The notes below the pieces were generated by a model. It ran no database searches and was not told the origin of the DNA. It saw nothing but the letters and a program-made list of their open reading frames with translations. Of a DNA stretch of 41,428 bases, positions 1 through 12,183 are shown one piece after another. The first letter of the stretch is position 1, and every line of letters starts with the position of its first letter. This DNA is from Hymenopellis radicata (taxonomy: Eukaryota > Basidiomycota > Agaricomycetes > Agaricales > Physalacriaceae): the NCBI GenBank assembly GCA_015501595.1, contig JADNRX010000456.1:1-41428 (forward strand), written 5' to 3'. Both the position numbers and the translations under genes were made by a program.

Positions 1-563
1 CTGGACCGTTTTGAGAGCGCTCCGAGTCCAAAGGTCCGGCACAGGAGGAGTCTTCGGAAGTAAGGGATAATACTTGTGCGGAATGGGACGACCGACGGGG
101 TACAGCACTGAGTACATACCTCGGTAAAGATTCGCCTCTTGGCAAGAGGGAGTTTTACGATTTTGCTGTTGGAACTCAAGCAGTTCCTCGACGATGTGAT
201 TTGGGGGGATTAAGGCGACCTTTCTCGCATCGATAGCTTCTTTGAACTCAGGTTGAACTGTAGGAAAGTAAGCTCATGTTCTGTTACGATGACTTTGAGC
301 TCAGACCTCGAAGAAAGTTGCCAGCGACGTTGAAATAAGAGCTCATTTGGCCTCGATTAAGACCCCAAATGCGTCAATCTGAGTCGTGAGTTCGTGATCA
401 GATCGATGCAGGACGAATCGAGCGAACAAATATGGTCCTGGAATGCATACTCGGTACGTCGAGCGGAACAGTAAAGGCTGTTAGCGAGTAGATCCATACG
501 CCACGGTGGCTATGCTGGTTAGTTAGTTTCCGATCGTTACTTATCTGTCAATTCCGTTGCTAC

Positions 564-740
564 CTCACCTCAGTCCGTTTCCTTCACGGTCTGAGGTGAG
601 TCTACTCTTATTTACGTTGCTTATCATTACTTATTCTCTGTAGCTAGTCCACTTACTCGTGTGCTATTTCTACAGGTATTAATACAGTCCGTTTCCTTCA
701 CGGTCTGAGCTAGTCCACTTACTCGTGTGCTATTTCTACA
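564..740. repeat. Interleaved direct repeats with a hairpin
   Basis: Two unrelated units each occur twice and alternate. Unit A (25 bases, beginning CAGTCCGTTTCC) is at 571-595 and 685-709. Unit B (32 bases, beginning GCTAGTCCACTT) is at 643-674 and 709-740, its second copy starting on the last base of A2. The first A unit sits inside a perfect 10-bp inverted repeat, CTCACCTCAG at 564-573 and CTGAGGTGAG at 591-600, with a 17-base loop. The order A-B-A-B with exact copies indicates a recent local duplication with an internal deletion, or a remnant of a small mobile unit. Confidence 0.8.
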
Positions 741-1924
741 AAGGCGCGCGAGACGTTAACGTTCTCCAAAGACACATACATCGTGATATAACGGAGGAAT
801 AGGGCGGAGGAGAGATTGACGATGGGGAAAGTTAATGAAGATGGACTGGCACACAAACAAAGACGCGTCATCACGTGAGATTTGTGCATGTTTTGGTTGA
901 GTAATGGAATGGATGGGTGTCGTTCAGCAAGTGAGGGCCTAATTTACTGGCGACTCGGGAGTCTTTCTGGTAATGTCTACCAGGCCGAAAGAGATTCCCG
1001 CCAAGCCCGACACCAATCTTGAATCCCCTCTCTGACATTTATCGTGTCGAGTCGCATTCCTCATCACTCCTCATTCCGTCGTCTTAGTCTCATTCATCAT
1101 TGCTCCATCATTGTGGTTCTATCGTCGGTGTGAGAATCTCGCCTTGCGCTAGATATCCTCTGGGTGCGTCAGAATCACGGCACCTTGCCTCATAAGTAAA
1201 GGGAGGCGATGGGAGGGCGGGCTTGTCGCGCGACTTTAGTGGTGGCGCAGTCGGATTCGGACTCTGGTTTTTTTTTTTTTTGCTGTGGTTCGGGAAGAGA
1301 TTGTTTGCTTCAAGGTTGTCTGTACGTCATGAGATACAGTACTGCGCCTCTCGGCCTCTCAAAGTTCGCTTGCACGTTTCTCTTCCTCTTTAATCTCATC
1401 GGTTTCTCTTTTCAGATTCCTAGCTCCATGCACTTACCCTTGGCTTTGGGTGGAGTCCTCAGCTCTAGAAATTTCTCTCGCCGATCCTCCCAAACATCGA
1501 TCATGATCCGGAGCCAACAAATTTTCAGGCTTTTCGGACCTAGCTTGACAAGACTGGAATCAAAGTATAATCATAATCAACCGTTCGAAAGGCCTGAGAA
1601 ATCGGCTTATCCTGTAGCGAGTGAGGGTTCCATTTCGGTTCCATCTCCGCGGACAGGTAGCTGCTCAGCAATGTTAATGGCCATGGCAGGCAGGTCAAGG
1701 TAATTAAGGCAGTTCTCGTACTGTTAGTTCACCATCTCAATCACTGGTATCGAGTTTACGTCCAACCTTGATGACAGTTCAGCTTCAGGCGGAAGGGATA
1801 TCGCTAAATGCGGAAGCTAGTCCGCGTGTCCGGGGTCTCCCCTCTTAGCTCTTCCCACCATCTTCTCTGCTACAAAGGTTCCTTGCCACGTCAGAATCGG
1901 GCCCAAATTCAAAACCTATGGGCG

Positions 1925-1954
1925 GCTGATGCAAATTATGCTGATGCAAATTAT
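1925..1954. repeat. 15-bp tandem duplication
   Basis: The unit GCTGATGCAAATTAT is repeated twice in perfect head-to-tail order (1925-1939 and 1940-1954). It lies about 370 bases upstream of the polyketide synthase start and could be a duplicated regulatory site. No function is shown by the sequence. Confidence 0.6.
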
Positions 1955-2276
1955 CGTTGTAGAAGGTGAGACTAGCAATCCAACATCGATTTTCCCCCAG
2001 CAGGCGCCGATTGCTCCCTCATATTGACCTTGAGCGCCTCCCAGAGACTTCCAAGGTAGAGAACTGAGTTTAAAAGCGCCCTACAGGCAGAATTCCTCCT
2101 CTTAAATGAACGGCCCTTCTCCCGACGTCTGCTTTTTCCATCGTTCCAAACTTTGCTATGGGTCGTTCTAGTCTAAGTCTACTTTCAACGATTGTTGCTG
2201 CTAATATATCTTCTGTATCGCTCGCGTTGACGCATCCTGCATTCGACACCTCTCTACTGCCGGTGTGGTTAGAACT

Positions 2277-2282
2277 TATAAG
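2277..2282 (+). promoter_or_regulatory. Possible TATA element of the polyketide synthase
   Basis: TATAAG lies about 40 bases before the chosen ATG at 2323. The spacing is short but acceptable for fungal genes. This is a weak positional call. Confidence 0.25.
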
Positions 2283-2322
2283 CTAGGACTCAGTGTCTCG
2301 GGCCCTCGTTCACATCCAAGCA

Positions 2323-5300
2323 ATGCCTTTTCAGTCGGACACGACTGTTACTAAGAGGAAAGATGGCGATAGCTCTATTGTCGAACACCTCTCTGCTCCG
2401 AGTCTCATCCTTTGTGATTCCCCGTCGTCCTCCCTTCGTCCTCCGAAGCAGGAGCCCATAGCTATCGTCGGCATGGCCGTGAATATGCCCGGTGCACCGA
2501 ATGTCTCCAAACTTTGGGAGGTTCTGGAACAGGGCATCAATACGATATCAGAGGTGAAAGTTTTCATTCGCACCGAAATGACAAGCTGACGTTGTTGTAG
2601 ATTCCAGAAAGTCGATTCAACGTCTCAGCTTATAAAGAAGGAAGCAGAAAGATGAAGGCACACAGTGGAAATTTCATCGACAATGCGGACGAGTTCGATA
2701 ACAAGTTCTTCAAGATAAGCCCGCGTGAAGCGAAGAGCATGGACCCTCAGCAGCGCATCCTCCTTCACACCGCATACGAAGCGCTGGAAGACGCAGGCTA
2801 TGTCCCAAACGCAACGGAGTCCTTCAACCCGGACACCTTTGGCTGTTATATCGGTGCGACAGGCAATGACTATGTGCATAATCTTCGCAACGACATCGAC
2901 GTCTACTACGTCACTGGTACGTGCCTTTGAGCTACGCGCGACGAGTGCTGACTCTGAGTCTTGCTAGGGAACGCGAACGCGTTCTTGAGTGGGCGGCTTT
3001 CTTATGTTCTTCAACTTGGTGGACCTTGTCTTGTCATTAATACAGCATGTTCATCCTCTGCCGTGGCTGTTTATCAAGGGCCCGTGCCTTGATGAACCGC
3101 GACTGTAACGCCGCTCTTGTGGGCGGCGTCAATGTCTTTACAGGCCCTGATGCAAGTTGTTCTACCATATCAAATTTCTTCCTTGCTGAATGATTATCTA
3201 GATGTTCCTCGGTCTTGATCGTGGCCATTTCCTGAGCCCGACCGGCCAATGCAAGTCTTTTGATGAATCGGCAGACGGTTACTCTCGCTCTGAGGGATGT
3301 GGGCTCTTCGTGATGAAGCGCCTCTCCGATGCCCTGGCCGAACAGGATCATATCTGGGGCGTGATTCGTGCCGTCGATGTCAACCATAATGCACTTGCGA
3401 CCTCTATCACCCATCCTCACGTTCCAACGCAGATCAAGCTTCTCCAGACCGTGCTTGAAAATGCTGCTATTCATCCTGGTCGAGTCAACGTTGTTGAAGC
3501 ACACGGTACAGGCACTAGAGCTGGAGATCCTAGCGAGCTTCAGAGCCTCCGTGCCGTCTTCCTATCCGGTGGCGAAAACAGAGACCTGCATGTCACTTCG
3601 ATCAAGGCGAACATCGGTCACCTGGAGCCTGCCTCGGGTGCTGCTGGGTTGGCCAAAATCCTCCTTATGTTTCGTCATCGCACCATTCCTCGCTGTATCT
3701 CTCTGCACACCCTCAACGCCGATATCCAGCCCGGGGATGGGTTGGTCATCGACAAGGTGGCGACTCCTTGGAACCCCACCGGTGCAGGACTGACACTGAT
3801 GGCGGTTCTCAATAACTTCGGCGCTACCGGCTCAAACACGGCGGCTCTTGTTGAAGAGCACGTACCAGACGTCTCGGACCATGCCGCACGATGTCTCGTA
3901 CTGGGCATCTCTGCGAAGACGGAAGAGGCGTTGGACAGGTTGAAGGAACGATATATCGAGTGGATGCAGAGCTCGGCGTGTACAGAGTCATGGAGCGACA
4001 TTGCTTACACCGCTACGGCGCGCCGACAGCTCTATCCGTGGCGCACGGCGATCTCGGCCTCGAAGAAAGAGGAGGCGGTTACAAAGTTGAAGACAAGCAA
4101 ACTCGTTGACACGTCTGCTTTGCAGGCCGACCCGAAGGTCGTCTTTGTCTTCTCAGGACAAGGTTCACAATACGCGGGAATGGGCCAAGCCCTTTACCAT
4201 ACATCACCGCTCTTTCATTCCATTGTCGATCAATGTCACAATTTGCTCATATCGGCTGGTTTTGTCGGTGTTCTTGCGATAATTTCACCAGACGGGGTGG
4301 GCAGTTCCCTGTCGAAAACGGACGAGTTCGAGGCCTACCAAGCTGCGATATTTGTGCTCGAGTATGCTTTGGCGCGCTTATGGATGTCGTGGGGTTTAAA
4401 GCCATCCGCCGTTGTCGGGCACAGGTATGAGATTGACCTGTTCCGTTGGTCATTTCTAATATATCTTTCTAGTCTCGGTGAATACGCGGCTCTTGTCGTT
4501 GCCGATGTTCTATCTCTTGAAGGCGCGCTTCTTATCGTAGCCAACCGTGTTCGCATCATGGTCACGAAGTGCACAACCAAGTCTACAGGGATGATAGCTA
4601 TCAACCTGTCGTCGTCTTCCATCGCGAGCCATATCGCTTCGTTCGAGGATCTCTCCGTGGCATGCTTCAACAGTCCTACGGACTGTGTAGTGTCCGGACC
4701 GTTGATCTCACTGTCCAAGTTCAAGCAATACTTGGATGTGAACAATGTTGGGAAGAACATTATGCTATCGGTACCATTTGGGTACCATAGTCCTGCCATG
4801 CATCCCGCTGTTGACGACCTCATACAAATCGCCAATCTCGTTACGATTAAACCCCCGACTATTCCTATCGTCTCGAACGCTCTTGGAGAGACCGTCCGTC
4901 CTGGCGACGCATCTGCCTTCCACGCGGAATACTTCTCGGAGCATTGTCTGCAGCCCGTTCAGTTCCAGCGTGGCATTGAGTCGTTGCTCCGCTCAGGGAA
5001 CGTGGATATTTGGCTAGAGATCGGTCCGCATGCGCCCTGCCTTCCGATGATCAAGTCCATTCTGGGTAATCATTCATCCCTGCTTCTCCCTTCGCTGAGG
5101 AAGGGGAACGACCCTTGGGAAACGTTGACAAACAGCCTTGCTTCGCTCTTCCGATCGCGCGTAGATGTGAACTGGCGAAGCACGTTTGGCCACCTCATAA
5201 GCGCGGTCTGCGTTCCATTGCCGTCTTATCCTTTCTCTCCGTCGAAGTTCTGGGTTCCGTTTGTTGAAGAGATTATCCCAGATTTGGTTACCCTCGGGAG

Positions 5301-7778
5301 GCCTCACGGCACGCTCTCGGACTATGTCATGTTAGACAGGTGGATTCAGAGGCCTACTGCCGCCAACGGCTTCACGTCCATCTTCGAGACGCCGCTTGCA
5401 CATCTCGACAAATTCATTTCTGGACACCGTGTGGGAGGATCGTCCCTCTGTCCGGCTTCTGTGTACCTTGAACAAGTGCTTGCTGGTATTGCGACGTCGT
5501 GGACCGTGGCGAACGACCAACATGCAGTTATTCGAAAACTGACAATCAGCAGTCCATTGGTTTATGACGCCGCTGTGCCTTGCGTCATCACGACTTCCCT
5601 TACTCTTGACGGTGATGTCGGTACGTTCACCGTCAGCACCTTCAGAGACGACGCCTCCAAGATCATGCACGCTCACGGGGACTTCAAACTTGAGTCCTTG
5701 GCGGCCACTGCGATCAAGTTCTCCCGCGCAATCCCGGCTCTTACGCGTGGTGTTTCCTCTCTTCGTCTCCCTCACCTTCAATACGAAACATTCTTCTCGA
5801 ACACCATCTACCGAAACCTCTTCCAGCGCGTCGTGGATTATTCCAAGGACTACCACATTATCGAAAATGTGGTCCTTGACCCTAGTCATACAGAAGCCGT
5901 TGCCCGCCTCCGTTTCCCTTCTAGTTACGCAGAGGAAAAGCACGTCGTCCATCCCATCTTTTTGGATGCAGTACTTCATGTGGCTGGATTGCTCGCCAAC
6001 CTGGACGCTAGAGAGAACGGTTTTATCTGCGCGGAAGTTGACACCATCAATGTTCTCACTGCCATCGACCTCAAGGCTACCTACACTGTTTATTGCAGCA
6101 TTTTTCACGCTTCCAACGAAATCATAGGGGACTCCTGGGCATTCGAGGAGGACGACTCTCCCCGCATCGTTGCCTTCATGAAAAGAGTGCGCTTCAGGCG
6201 CATCCCGCGGGATTTGTTCATTCGAAAACTGAGGAAATCCGCGGGAGTCACGACGTCGCCGAAGTTTCCGCCTCCCGTATCACCACTTCATCCCATCACT
6301 TCGTCGGGGCCTCCACGCGCGGTAGAACAGGTTGCATCCTCACGCTTCATCGGTGGCCTCGAATCAACTGTCATCAGAGTCGTAGCGGATGCATGTGGAG
6401 TCGGCATTTCCACCTTCACGTTGGACACAGAGCTGGAGAGCCTTGGCGTAGACTCCCTGATGTCTATTGAAATATTTGGATGTCTGCAGAAATCCTTCTC
6501 CTGCGAACTGGATGCCGGTTCGTTATCCAGCTGTAAAACTTCCAGGGCTCTCGTCCAGAAGCTCGCGTCAGCAACTACAACCGCCGTCGCATCTCCAAAC
6601 ATAGGTGGTTCGTCCGCTTCCAGAACTTTCACAGAGAACAACGCACTCCCACCTTCTAGTTGCGAAGCTCGCGTGCGGTCGCCCTACGATGTGAAAGTTG
6701 CCAACGTCAAACGTATCGTGGCGAACATTTTAGGTGTTTCGTTTGCAGACATTGAAGATACCAGCGACTTCGAGTTCCTTGGCCTTGACTCCCTTGCTTC
6801 CATTGAAGCTTTGCACATGATCAACGCGGAGCTAGAGCTCAATCTTCCGCCCAACTTTTTCCAAACGCACTCCACTTTTAACGCAGTCGAAAAGTACCTG
6901 AATAGCAACACGTCGCTGGCTAGTGGAGGGCTTTCTAGGCTTCTAGGCCATGACACTTTCCCATGCCCCATACACACCGCCTCTTCGTCGAAGAACCTAC
7001 CACTCTTTCTTATTCACGATGGGAGCGGCTTGATCAACTCTTACTTGCACCTTTCACGTATGGATCGGGCCGTCTGGGGAATCTACAACCCCCATTTTCT
7101 TACTTCCGAGCCTTGGAGCGGGCTGGTTGAGATGGCTGAAACATACTGTAATAAGATCTCGCAGATGACGAATGGACCTGTTCTCTTGGGTGGTTCGTCT
7201 TTCTCGACCAATCACATTAGGAGATGCTAAATGTTTTCATAGGATGGTCGCTGGGAGGTGTTCTCGCATACGAAACAGCTCTTCAGTTGTCGAAGATTGG
7301 CATCTCTGTTAAAGGCATTATTCTCATCGACGCTCCCCAGCTCAAAAACTTTGAACCAATGCCGGCGGACGTCTTTCGTGCTGTCCCCAAGGAGGGAGAT
7401 TCCACAATTCGGCGACTTGTACACATTCAATTCACAATGAGCGCGGAGATGCTGAAAGCCTACAACCCGTATGGCACTGGTGGCGAGTGTCCAGCCCTCA
7501 TTTATCTGCGATCGAAGGACGCGTTCATCCCTCCTGGAATCGATAATGCTAATGTGCCTTATTGGCTGTCCGACAAAAGAACACGAACATGCGGTTGGGA
7601 CGACCTTACTGGAAGAGAGGTGCGAGTCCTTGACATTCCCGGTAACCATTTTCAAGCCTTCCATTCAGAAAATGTAAGTCCGATTCATGTGCAATATAAT
7701 TGACTAACGTTTCATTAGATCAGTGAAGTTTCGAGTAAAATTAAAGAGGCTTGCAAGTACTTAGAAGAGAAGAATTGA
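2323..7778 (+). CDS. Non-reducing polyketide synthase (KS-AT-PT-ACP-ACP-TE), frameshifted in KS
   Basis: Iterative type I synthase making an aromatic polyketide from malonyl-CoA; orsellinic-acid-type products are typical of basidiomycete relatives (family knowledge). I place seven exons with introns at 2554-2600, 2917-2967, 3152-3201 (GC-AG), 4425-4472, 7193-7242 and 7674-7718. With one missing base restored the exons total 5166 bases, about 1721 residues. KS starts near residue 42; its Cys210 (NTACSSS), His345 (EAHGTGT) and His384 (NIGH) are present. The AT has [10 protein letters not shown] and Ser652 in GHSLGEY, a codon split by the 48-base intron. PT has His970 (GHRVGG) and Asp1150 (FLDAVLH). 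ACP serines are 1313 (GVDSL) and 1425 (GLDSL). TE has Ser1561 in GWSLGG and a late His (GNHFQAFH). No SAT domain precedes KS. A single-base deletion at about 3078-3083, after VAVYQ, shifts the frame, so the gene is probably inactive unless this is a sequencing error. Confidence 0.93.
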
Positions 7779-8854
7779 CGGATACTAGGATATGTAGAGT
7801 ACTCAGTACCACCGACGAACTTGAAGCCTTCGTTCCAGTTACCTTCTCGTTTATCGCTGTGCCAATACAAGCATCAGTTCTGACGATAATTCTGAGGGTC
7901 TCCGAGTGCCCAAAAATCATGCAGCAGATCTGGGAAATAGCGTTAGACCGTTCTAGGGGACGCGTTCCACACGACGGCTCCGAGAAGCAGCGGGTTAGAG
8001 GATTGCGGTAGCGATGGAGAGCCGCTAAGCTCTGCGGCATGTGTGGTTCTAATCATTCGACGCTTTGCACATCGGTTCCAGCGCTAAACCAAATCAAGTC
8101 AACCTCACCGGTAGGGGAGTGGGAGATACTGAGGTGGCGTTATAACTCCTCGGAGGATGTGTTCCCATAATAAATACTTGGGCGAGATAAGTGCAGTTCT
8201 CCAATCGATTTCGATTCTCTTCTTGAGCGCACCCCGTTTCAACCGGCTCGCGGCCCGGAGTGAGAGCGGAATTCACAGTTTCACCCGCTTTAAACACAAT
8301 GCGCTTTCTTCCATGCAGCAACATCCCCAGCATCCCACTCGTGCGCTTCTGAACCGCATATCATCTAGAGCTAGAGTGCAGACACTTGAGGCGACGTACG
8401 GAACCCAGAAACGAATGGCGCTCCCGAAGAATCATAGGCCCTGGGAAGCTTCCCTAGACCGCCGGCGATTTTTGGACTTTTGAGAGCTCGAAATTGACGA
8501 AAATCCCGGCGAAAGTTTGGACTTTTGAGGGAAATTTGGGCTGAGGTCCAGCGAGGATTGGACTTTTCAGAGTGAGTGCGGATACCCTTGAGATCCCTAC
8601 AGGCGCCCCGCATGGACGAGATATCTGAGGGTTTCCAAGTGAGGAAGCTTCGATGAGTCGCCGCAGTGGAGCGGACGGATACGCTGCGCGCCAGCTATAA
8701 GGTAGGCAAACTTGTAAGGAGTCTCCATTCCTTCGAGATCTGGGGCCGTGCCAGCTTCAACCAGGCTTCAACTGCCTAGGGTGTTTGATGAGACAAGTCA
8801 TACACAAACGTAGTCGCACACCTTTATTACATCCTCTGCCCTCCCCCAGTAGTA
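7779..8854. other. Intergenic, no gene seen; short triple repeat
   Basis: No open frame here looks like a protein. The only structure I see is a 13-base motif, TTGGACTTTTGAG, at 8472-8484 and 8517-8529, with a one-base variant (TTGGACTTTTCAG) at 8558-8570. The spacing is about 41-45 bases. Confidence 0.5.
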
Positions 8855-9037
8855 CTAGCAGCAGTCTCCAAGCCACGTGAGCATCGACGCGTTAAACGTA
8901 GAAGAGTTGTCCACGTAGAGATGCCGTAGCCGTTGGCCTTGCATGCCAAGAGTAAGCAATTTCGCGGGCTGGTCGATGAGCTTTTGGATTTCTTTCGCAA
9001 GTCTCAGTCCGCCGCTACCATCACGTCGGTGCGTGCT
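8855..9037 (-). pseudogene. Short coding remnant, leucine-rich-repeat-like tail
   Basis: On the minus strand a 60-codon exon ends in TAG (8855-8857) and starts after a CAG that could be a splice acceptor (9038-9040). The product is Leu-rich, with LRLAKEIQKLIDQP, then LLTLGMQGQRLRHLYVDNSS and a terminal MLTWLGDCC. This has the look of the last repeats of an F-box/LRR-type fungal protein, but I cannot name a family. The sequence further upstream on that strand (above 9040) has stops in all frames I tried, so I treat it as a fragment left by decay or an unrecognised last exon. Confidence 0.35.
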
Positions 9038-9487
9038 CTGTGTAGAGAGCTATTCGTAGAGTAGTAGAGAAACTGGGACATGAGTCAAGATCGGAAAGCC
9101 GCCGATCGCACAAAAGGAACCCGGAATGCATGATCGAAAGTAAAATCGATTTTTGTAACGGGCACCTATAGCTCAATGCGCGGTCGTTTGCTGTAAAAAG
9201 TGGAGTTTAGGCTAATGATACATTAATGATGAAGTGTACGAAGTTTGGGATCTTTATAATTTTGACCAGTCCCCCTCCTGCCTTCTGGTGCCGAGTTCGG
9301 CACCACGGCAACTGACGCGTGAACTTCACATGAGCAACATCCGGGGTTTGAACGCCGCCTTTTTCGCCAGCCATACGACAACAGACGTTTACAAGCTCAT
9401 ACACACTAAGTACACTCAGATGTTCATGTCCACATTTACTCCTACGGAGCTGACGTGGGCACATCCACCTCCTCCTCTTCATCCCCT

Positions 9488-11743
9488 TCAGCATATCCCG
9501 CACATCCAACAAGAACCGCCACCGTCAGTTCCAGCGAGAGCCCCAACGCTGGGCGATACCACCCACTCCACACATCGTTCTCCGTCGTAGTATTTCTCTA
9601 CATAAAATTTGGCATTACCCTCCACATGATTCCCTTCATGTAGACGTACCATAATCTGGCTCCCGATGCGTTCCAACATCATCAGACCGCCAAATACCGC
9701 AGCACGGGGTGTCACGGATGCGAGAACGTACAGCGCCGGGCGAGCGCCTAGTACGAGCGGTGCGAAGGCAGTGCCAAACAAGATATACCAAGAATTCAGT
9801 ATCACAGCACCGTAGGAGATGATATCGCAAAGAAGACTGCCCAAGGCGAATAACCATATGTACCAGTATTCATTGTAAGCGTTAGTCCGCCCGCGCTTGT
9901 AGTCGTAGATGTACAGTCCAGCTAACGATGAATTAAGGCATGCAGGAAGGGAGGGAGAGACGGAGAGACGGAGTGTACCTAGTATGATGACGCAGGGTAT
10001 GGAGAGTAGAAGCAAGAGCAGAAACGGCGGGTCATTAGAGGGTTGGCGGATCACAATCCAGATGTGCATTCGCGCGTAGGAGAAGGACTGAAAGAGAAGA
10101 GTCAAAAAAGCCCTAAGAGGACATGGAACCGTCATACGCGTGTCACGGAATGGAGGAAGAGCGCCCCACCGAGCAGCGCCCTTCGTCCTCCGTCCGCGAG
10201 AGAGGATAGAGGGGACATGATATCTTGCAGAATGGCTCTGACGTCGAGGCTGTAATTGGCGGGGTCATGGTGGTCCCGGGGGAGCAGAAATTGAACGGCG
10301 ATGATGTTGAAGGTGGAAAGGAGGATGAGCGGAGTCATATATCCATGTACGAGACCTATTTCCGGTAGACGAGAGATAACCTGGATGAATATTGTTTCAC
10401 GAGAAAAGAACTTGAAAATGTGGAAAAAGATAGAAGAACGTACCGAAGGCGCACAAATTTCCGTGGCGAACTCTACGATCATAAGAATGGAGAATATTGA
10501 AAATCTGCAGTTCTGTGAGGTTTTGAGAGATGCGACATCTAGCGAGAGAACCACACCTTGGCACGGGTAATCTAATCCACTCCGATACCTTTCTAAAAAG
10601 TCCGTCAGAACCAATCACATATGACCCGACGGGAGCACGCACGCGTATATCAAGCTCCCAAAGACAATACGTCCGCCAAACAAATCCAACACCAGAAATG
10701 CGGCGACTGAATGGGGCGCGAGCTGCATGGCAATCAACCTAGAAAAATCATCTTTGAGCCAGATGCCGATCTCAAGGGATATTGTTTACACACGAGATGA
10801 GCTGGCCGAGGACAATGAGCACCATGGCTGTCTTTGCAAAGTGGAGCCACAGTCCGACGGTGAATAGCCAAAGCCAGGGAAGAAAGGCTAGAAAGAGGGA
10901 TTCAGCGGGTGGTGCACGGGAGGGAATTCGACACATACGAGCTTCTTCAAATGCCGGATAACTCAGTTTAACGAGTATAGAGTGCTATTCGTTGTTTGTC
11001 AAGAAAGGCGCGGGCGGGATGACGCTTACTACCTGCAGGAGAACAGCGCGTACGCGGCTAACAATCTGAAATGATCCGCGATTGCACTTCCAGCCGATTC
11101 ATGTTGGCCGTAAATCCCTTCTGTGCGAACGAGAAGAGGGGTCGTTTCTGAATGGTGGTCCTGGATGAGAGTAGTAAGGAAGAAAGAGCTGTATTCGGTA
11201 TACTTACCGAGACACAGTGATCAGTGATGAATGATGAACGACCTGACGACCTTACGGCATCCCGCACCCCAAGGGTGCATGGGACTTGATTCACTGGTGT
11301 TGTTCTGTGAACCAAGAGGAGGAAGGTCAAACGAGACCAGCTGAAAGGTAGACCAAGATCCAAGCGAGGCGGACGAAGAGCAGCTAGGGATACGGAAGAT
11401 AGCCCGGCCCAAACGAAGAAATAGATGTATGGAAGCGCGCTACAAGAAAACCGGTCGTCTGAACAAAAGCATAGAACGATCGCGGGAGCCCATCGGAGTT
11501 TGAATGTTAGGTGGTATTTGCCGACCCACTCGTTCCGCTCCCTCTGCTTGGCTCGCACTGACATGTTTCCGGTCGGATACGAACCTGTAAGCAAAATGAG
11601 GCTCCAAAATCGACACCAAACTCCGCGTGCAAGACATCTTTTTCAAGCTGGAGAGGTAAACTCGAGTTGAACCAAGAGAGGTGAGTAAAGGAGTCGACAA
11701 CGCGAGCATACAACAAGGCGTGAGATTTGGAAGGCTCAGGCAT
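9488..11743 (-). CDS. Multi-pass membrane protein, unknown function (paralogue of the gene at 39.5-41.4 kb)
   Basis: Minus-strand multi-exon gene. The well supported C-terminal exons are 10138-10380, 9979-10087 and 9488-9921, separated by introns 10381-10443, 10088-10137 and 9922-9978. They encode several hydrophobic segments, including PFLLLLLLSIPCVIIL, YIWLFALGSLLCDIISYGAV and a segment around ARPALYVLASV. A conserved FGGLMMLERIGSQI follows, then a soluble tail. The same order and motifs recur in the 39.5-41.4 kb gene (ALYVLVSV, FGGVKILEIVARQI). The upstream exons (about 10444-11743) are less certain: a likely exon begins MPEPSKSHALLYARV at 11743, and there is an in-frame TGA around 10615 unless a very short intron is used. 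I do not recognise a named family; a 7TM-like fungal membrane protein is an inference from hydrophobicity. Confidence 0.6.
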
Positions 11744-12091
11744 TTGAGTTTCACTTTCTTACGGGAAGAAGGGTCTGTGGCCATTGTTTGTGCATAGTTG
11801 GATCCGAGGTCAATGATACATACGCTCGCTTCTTTTCATCTCGCATCGATGGAGCGCCAGACAGCGCAACGACAAGTGTCGACTCTTGCTTCTCGTGCTT
11901 TAGTTCCTGGGCCTATTTGTTTAACATGGAGCGATTCTGCTGCCTCAAAGCGACTACTTTCAGCCGTCTCTATCGTATAGAAGAAAGCGTCGTATTCAAT
12001 TCTTCGCCGAAGTGTCCGACTCTGAAAGAAGACTCGAATCTGTGCCGATGCTACGCCGATGACACGAGCACGTTGCATTTGGAAGCAGCAC

Positions 12092-12099
12092 TATAAATA
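12092..12099 (+). promoter_or_regulatory. TATA box of the secreted-protein gene
   Basis: TATAAATA lies 85 bases upstream of the ATG at 12184. A pyrimidine-rich leader with short CT tracts follows, as is common before strongly expressed fungal genes. Confidence 0.5.
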
Positions 12100-12183
12100 C
12101 GGACGCGGTTCTTTCTGGGATCGCTACGCGTTTCTTTCACTAGAACCACCACATTGCTATCCCCCCACTAGCTATCTCCTGCT

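Larger units (their letters stand above)
1..2322. other. Non-coding upstream region without a supportable gene
   Basis: I see no convincing gene here on either strand. The longest open frame (1209-1703, +) includes a poly-T run near 1268-1280 and has no recognisable domain. The region holds an imperfectly duplicated, hairpin-bearing stretch at 564-740 and a small tandem duplication at 1925-1954. The last few hundred bases probably carry the promoter of the polyketide synthase. No starter-unit acyltransferase (SAT) coding sequence was found here, although fungal non-reducing synthases of this type usually begin with one. Confidence 0.5.

Noticed and set aside
1209..1703. 164-codon open frame on the plus strand
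   Set aside because: It spans a poly-T run that codes a Phe stretch, has no domain or splice context and looks like a chance frame in intergenic DNA.
5332..6108. 258-codon open frame on the minus strand
   Set aside because: It is antisense to the PT domain of the polyketide synthase, whose catalytic motifs are clear on the plus strand.
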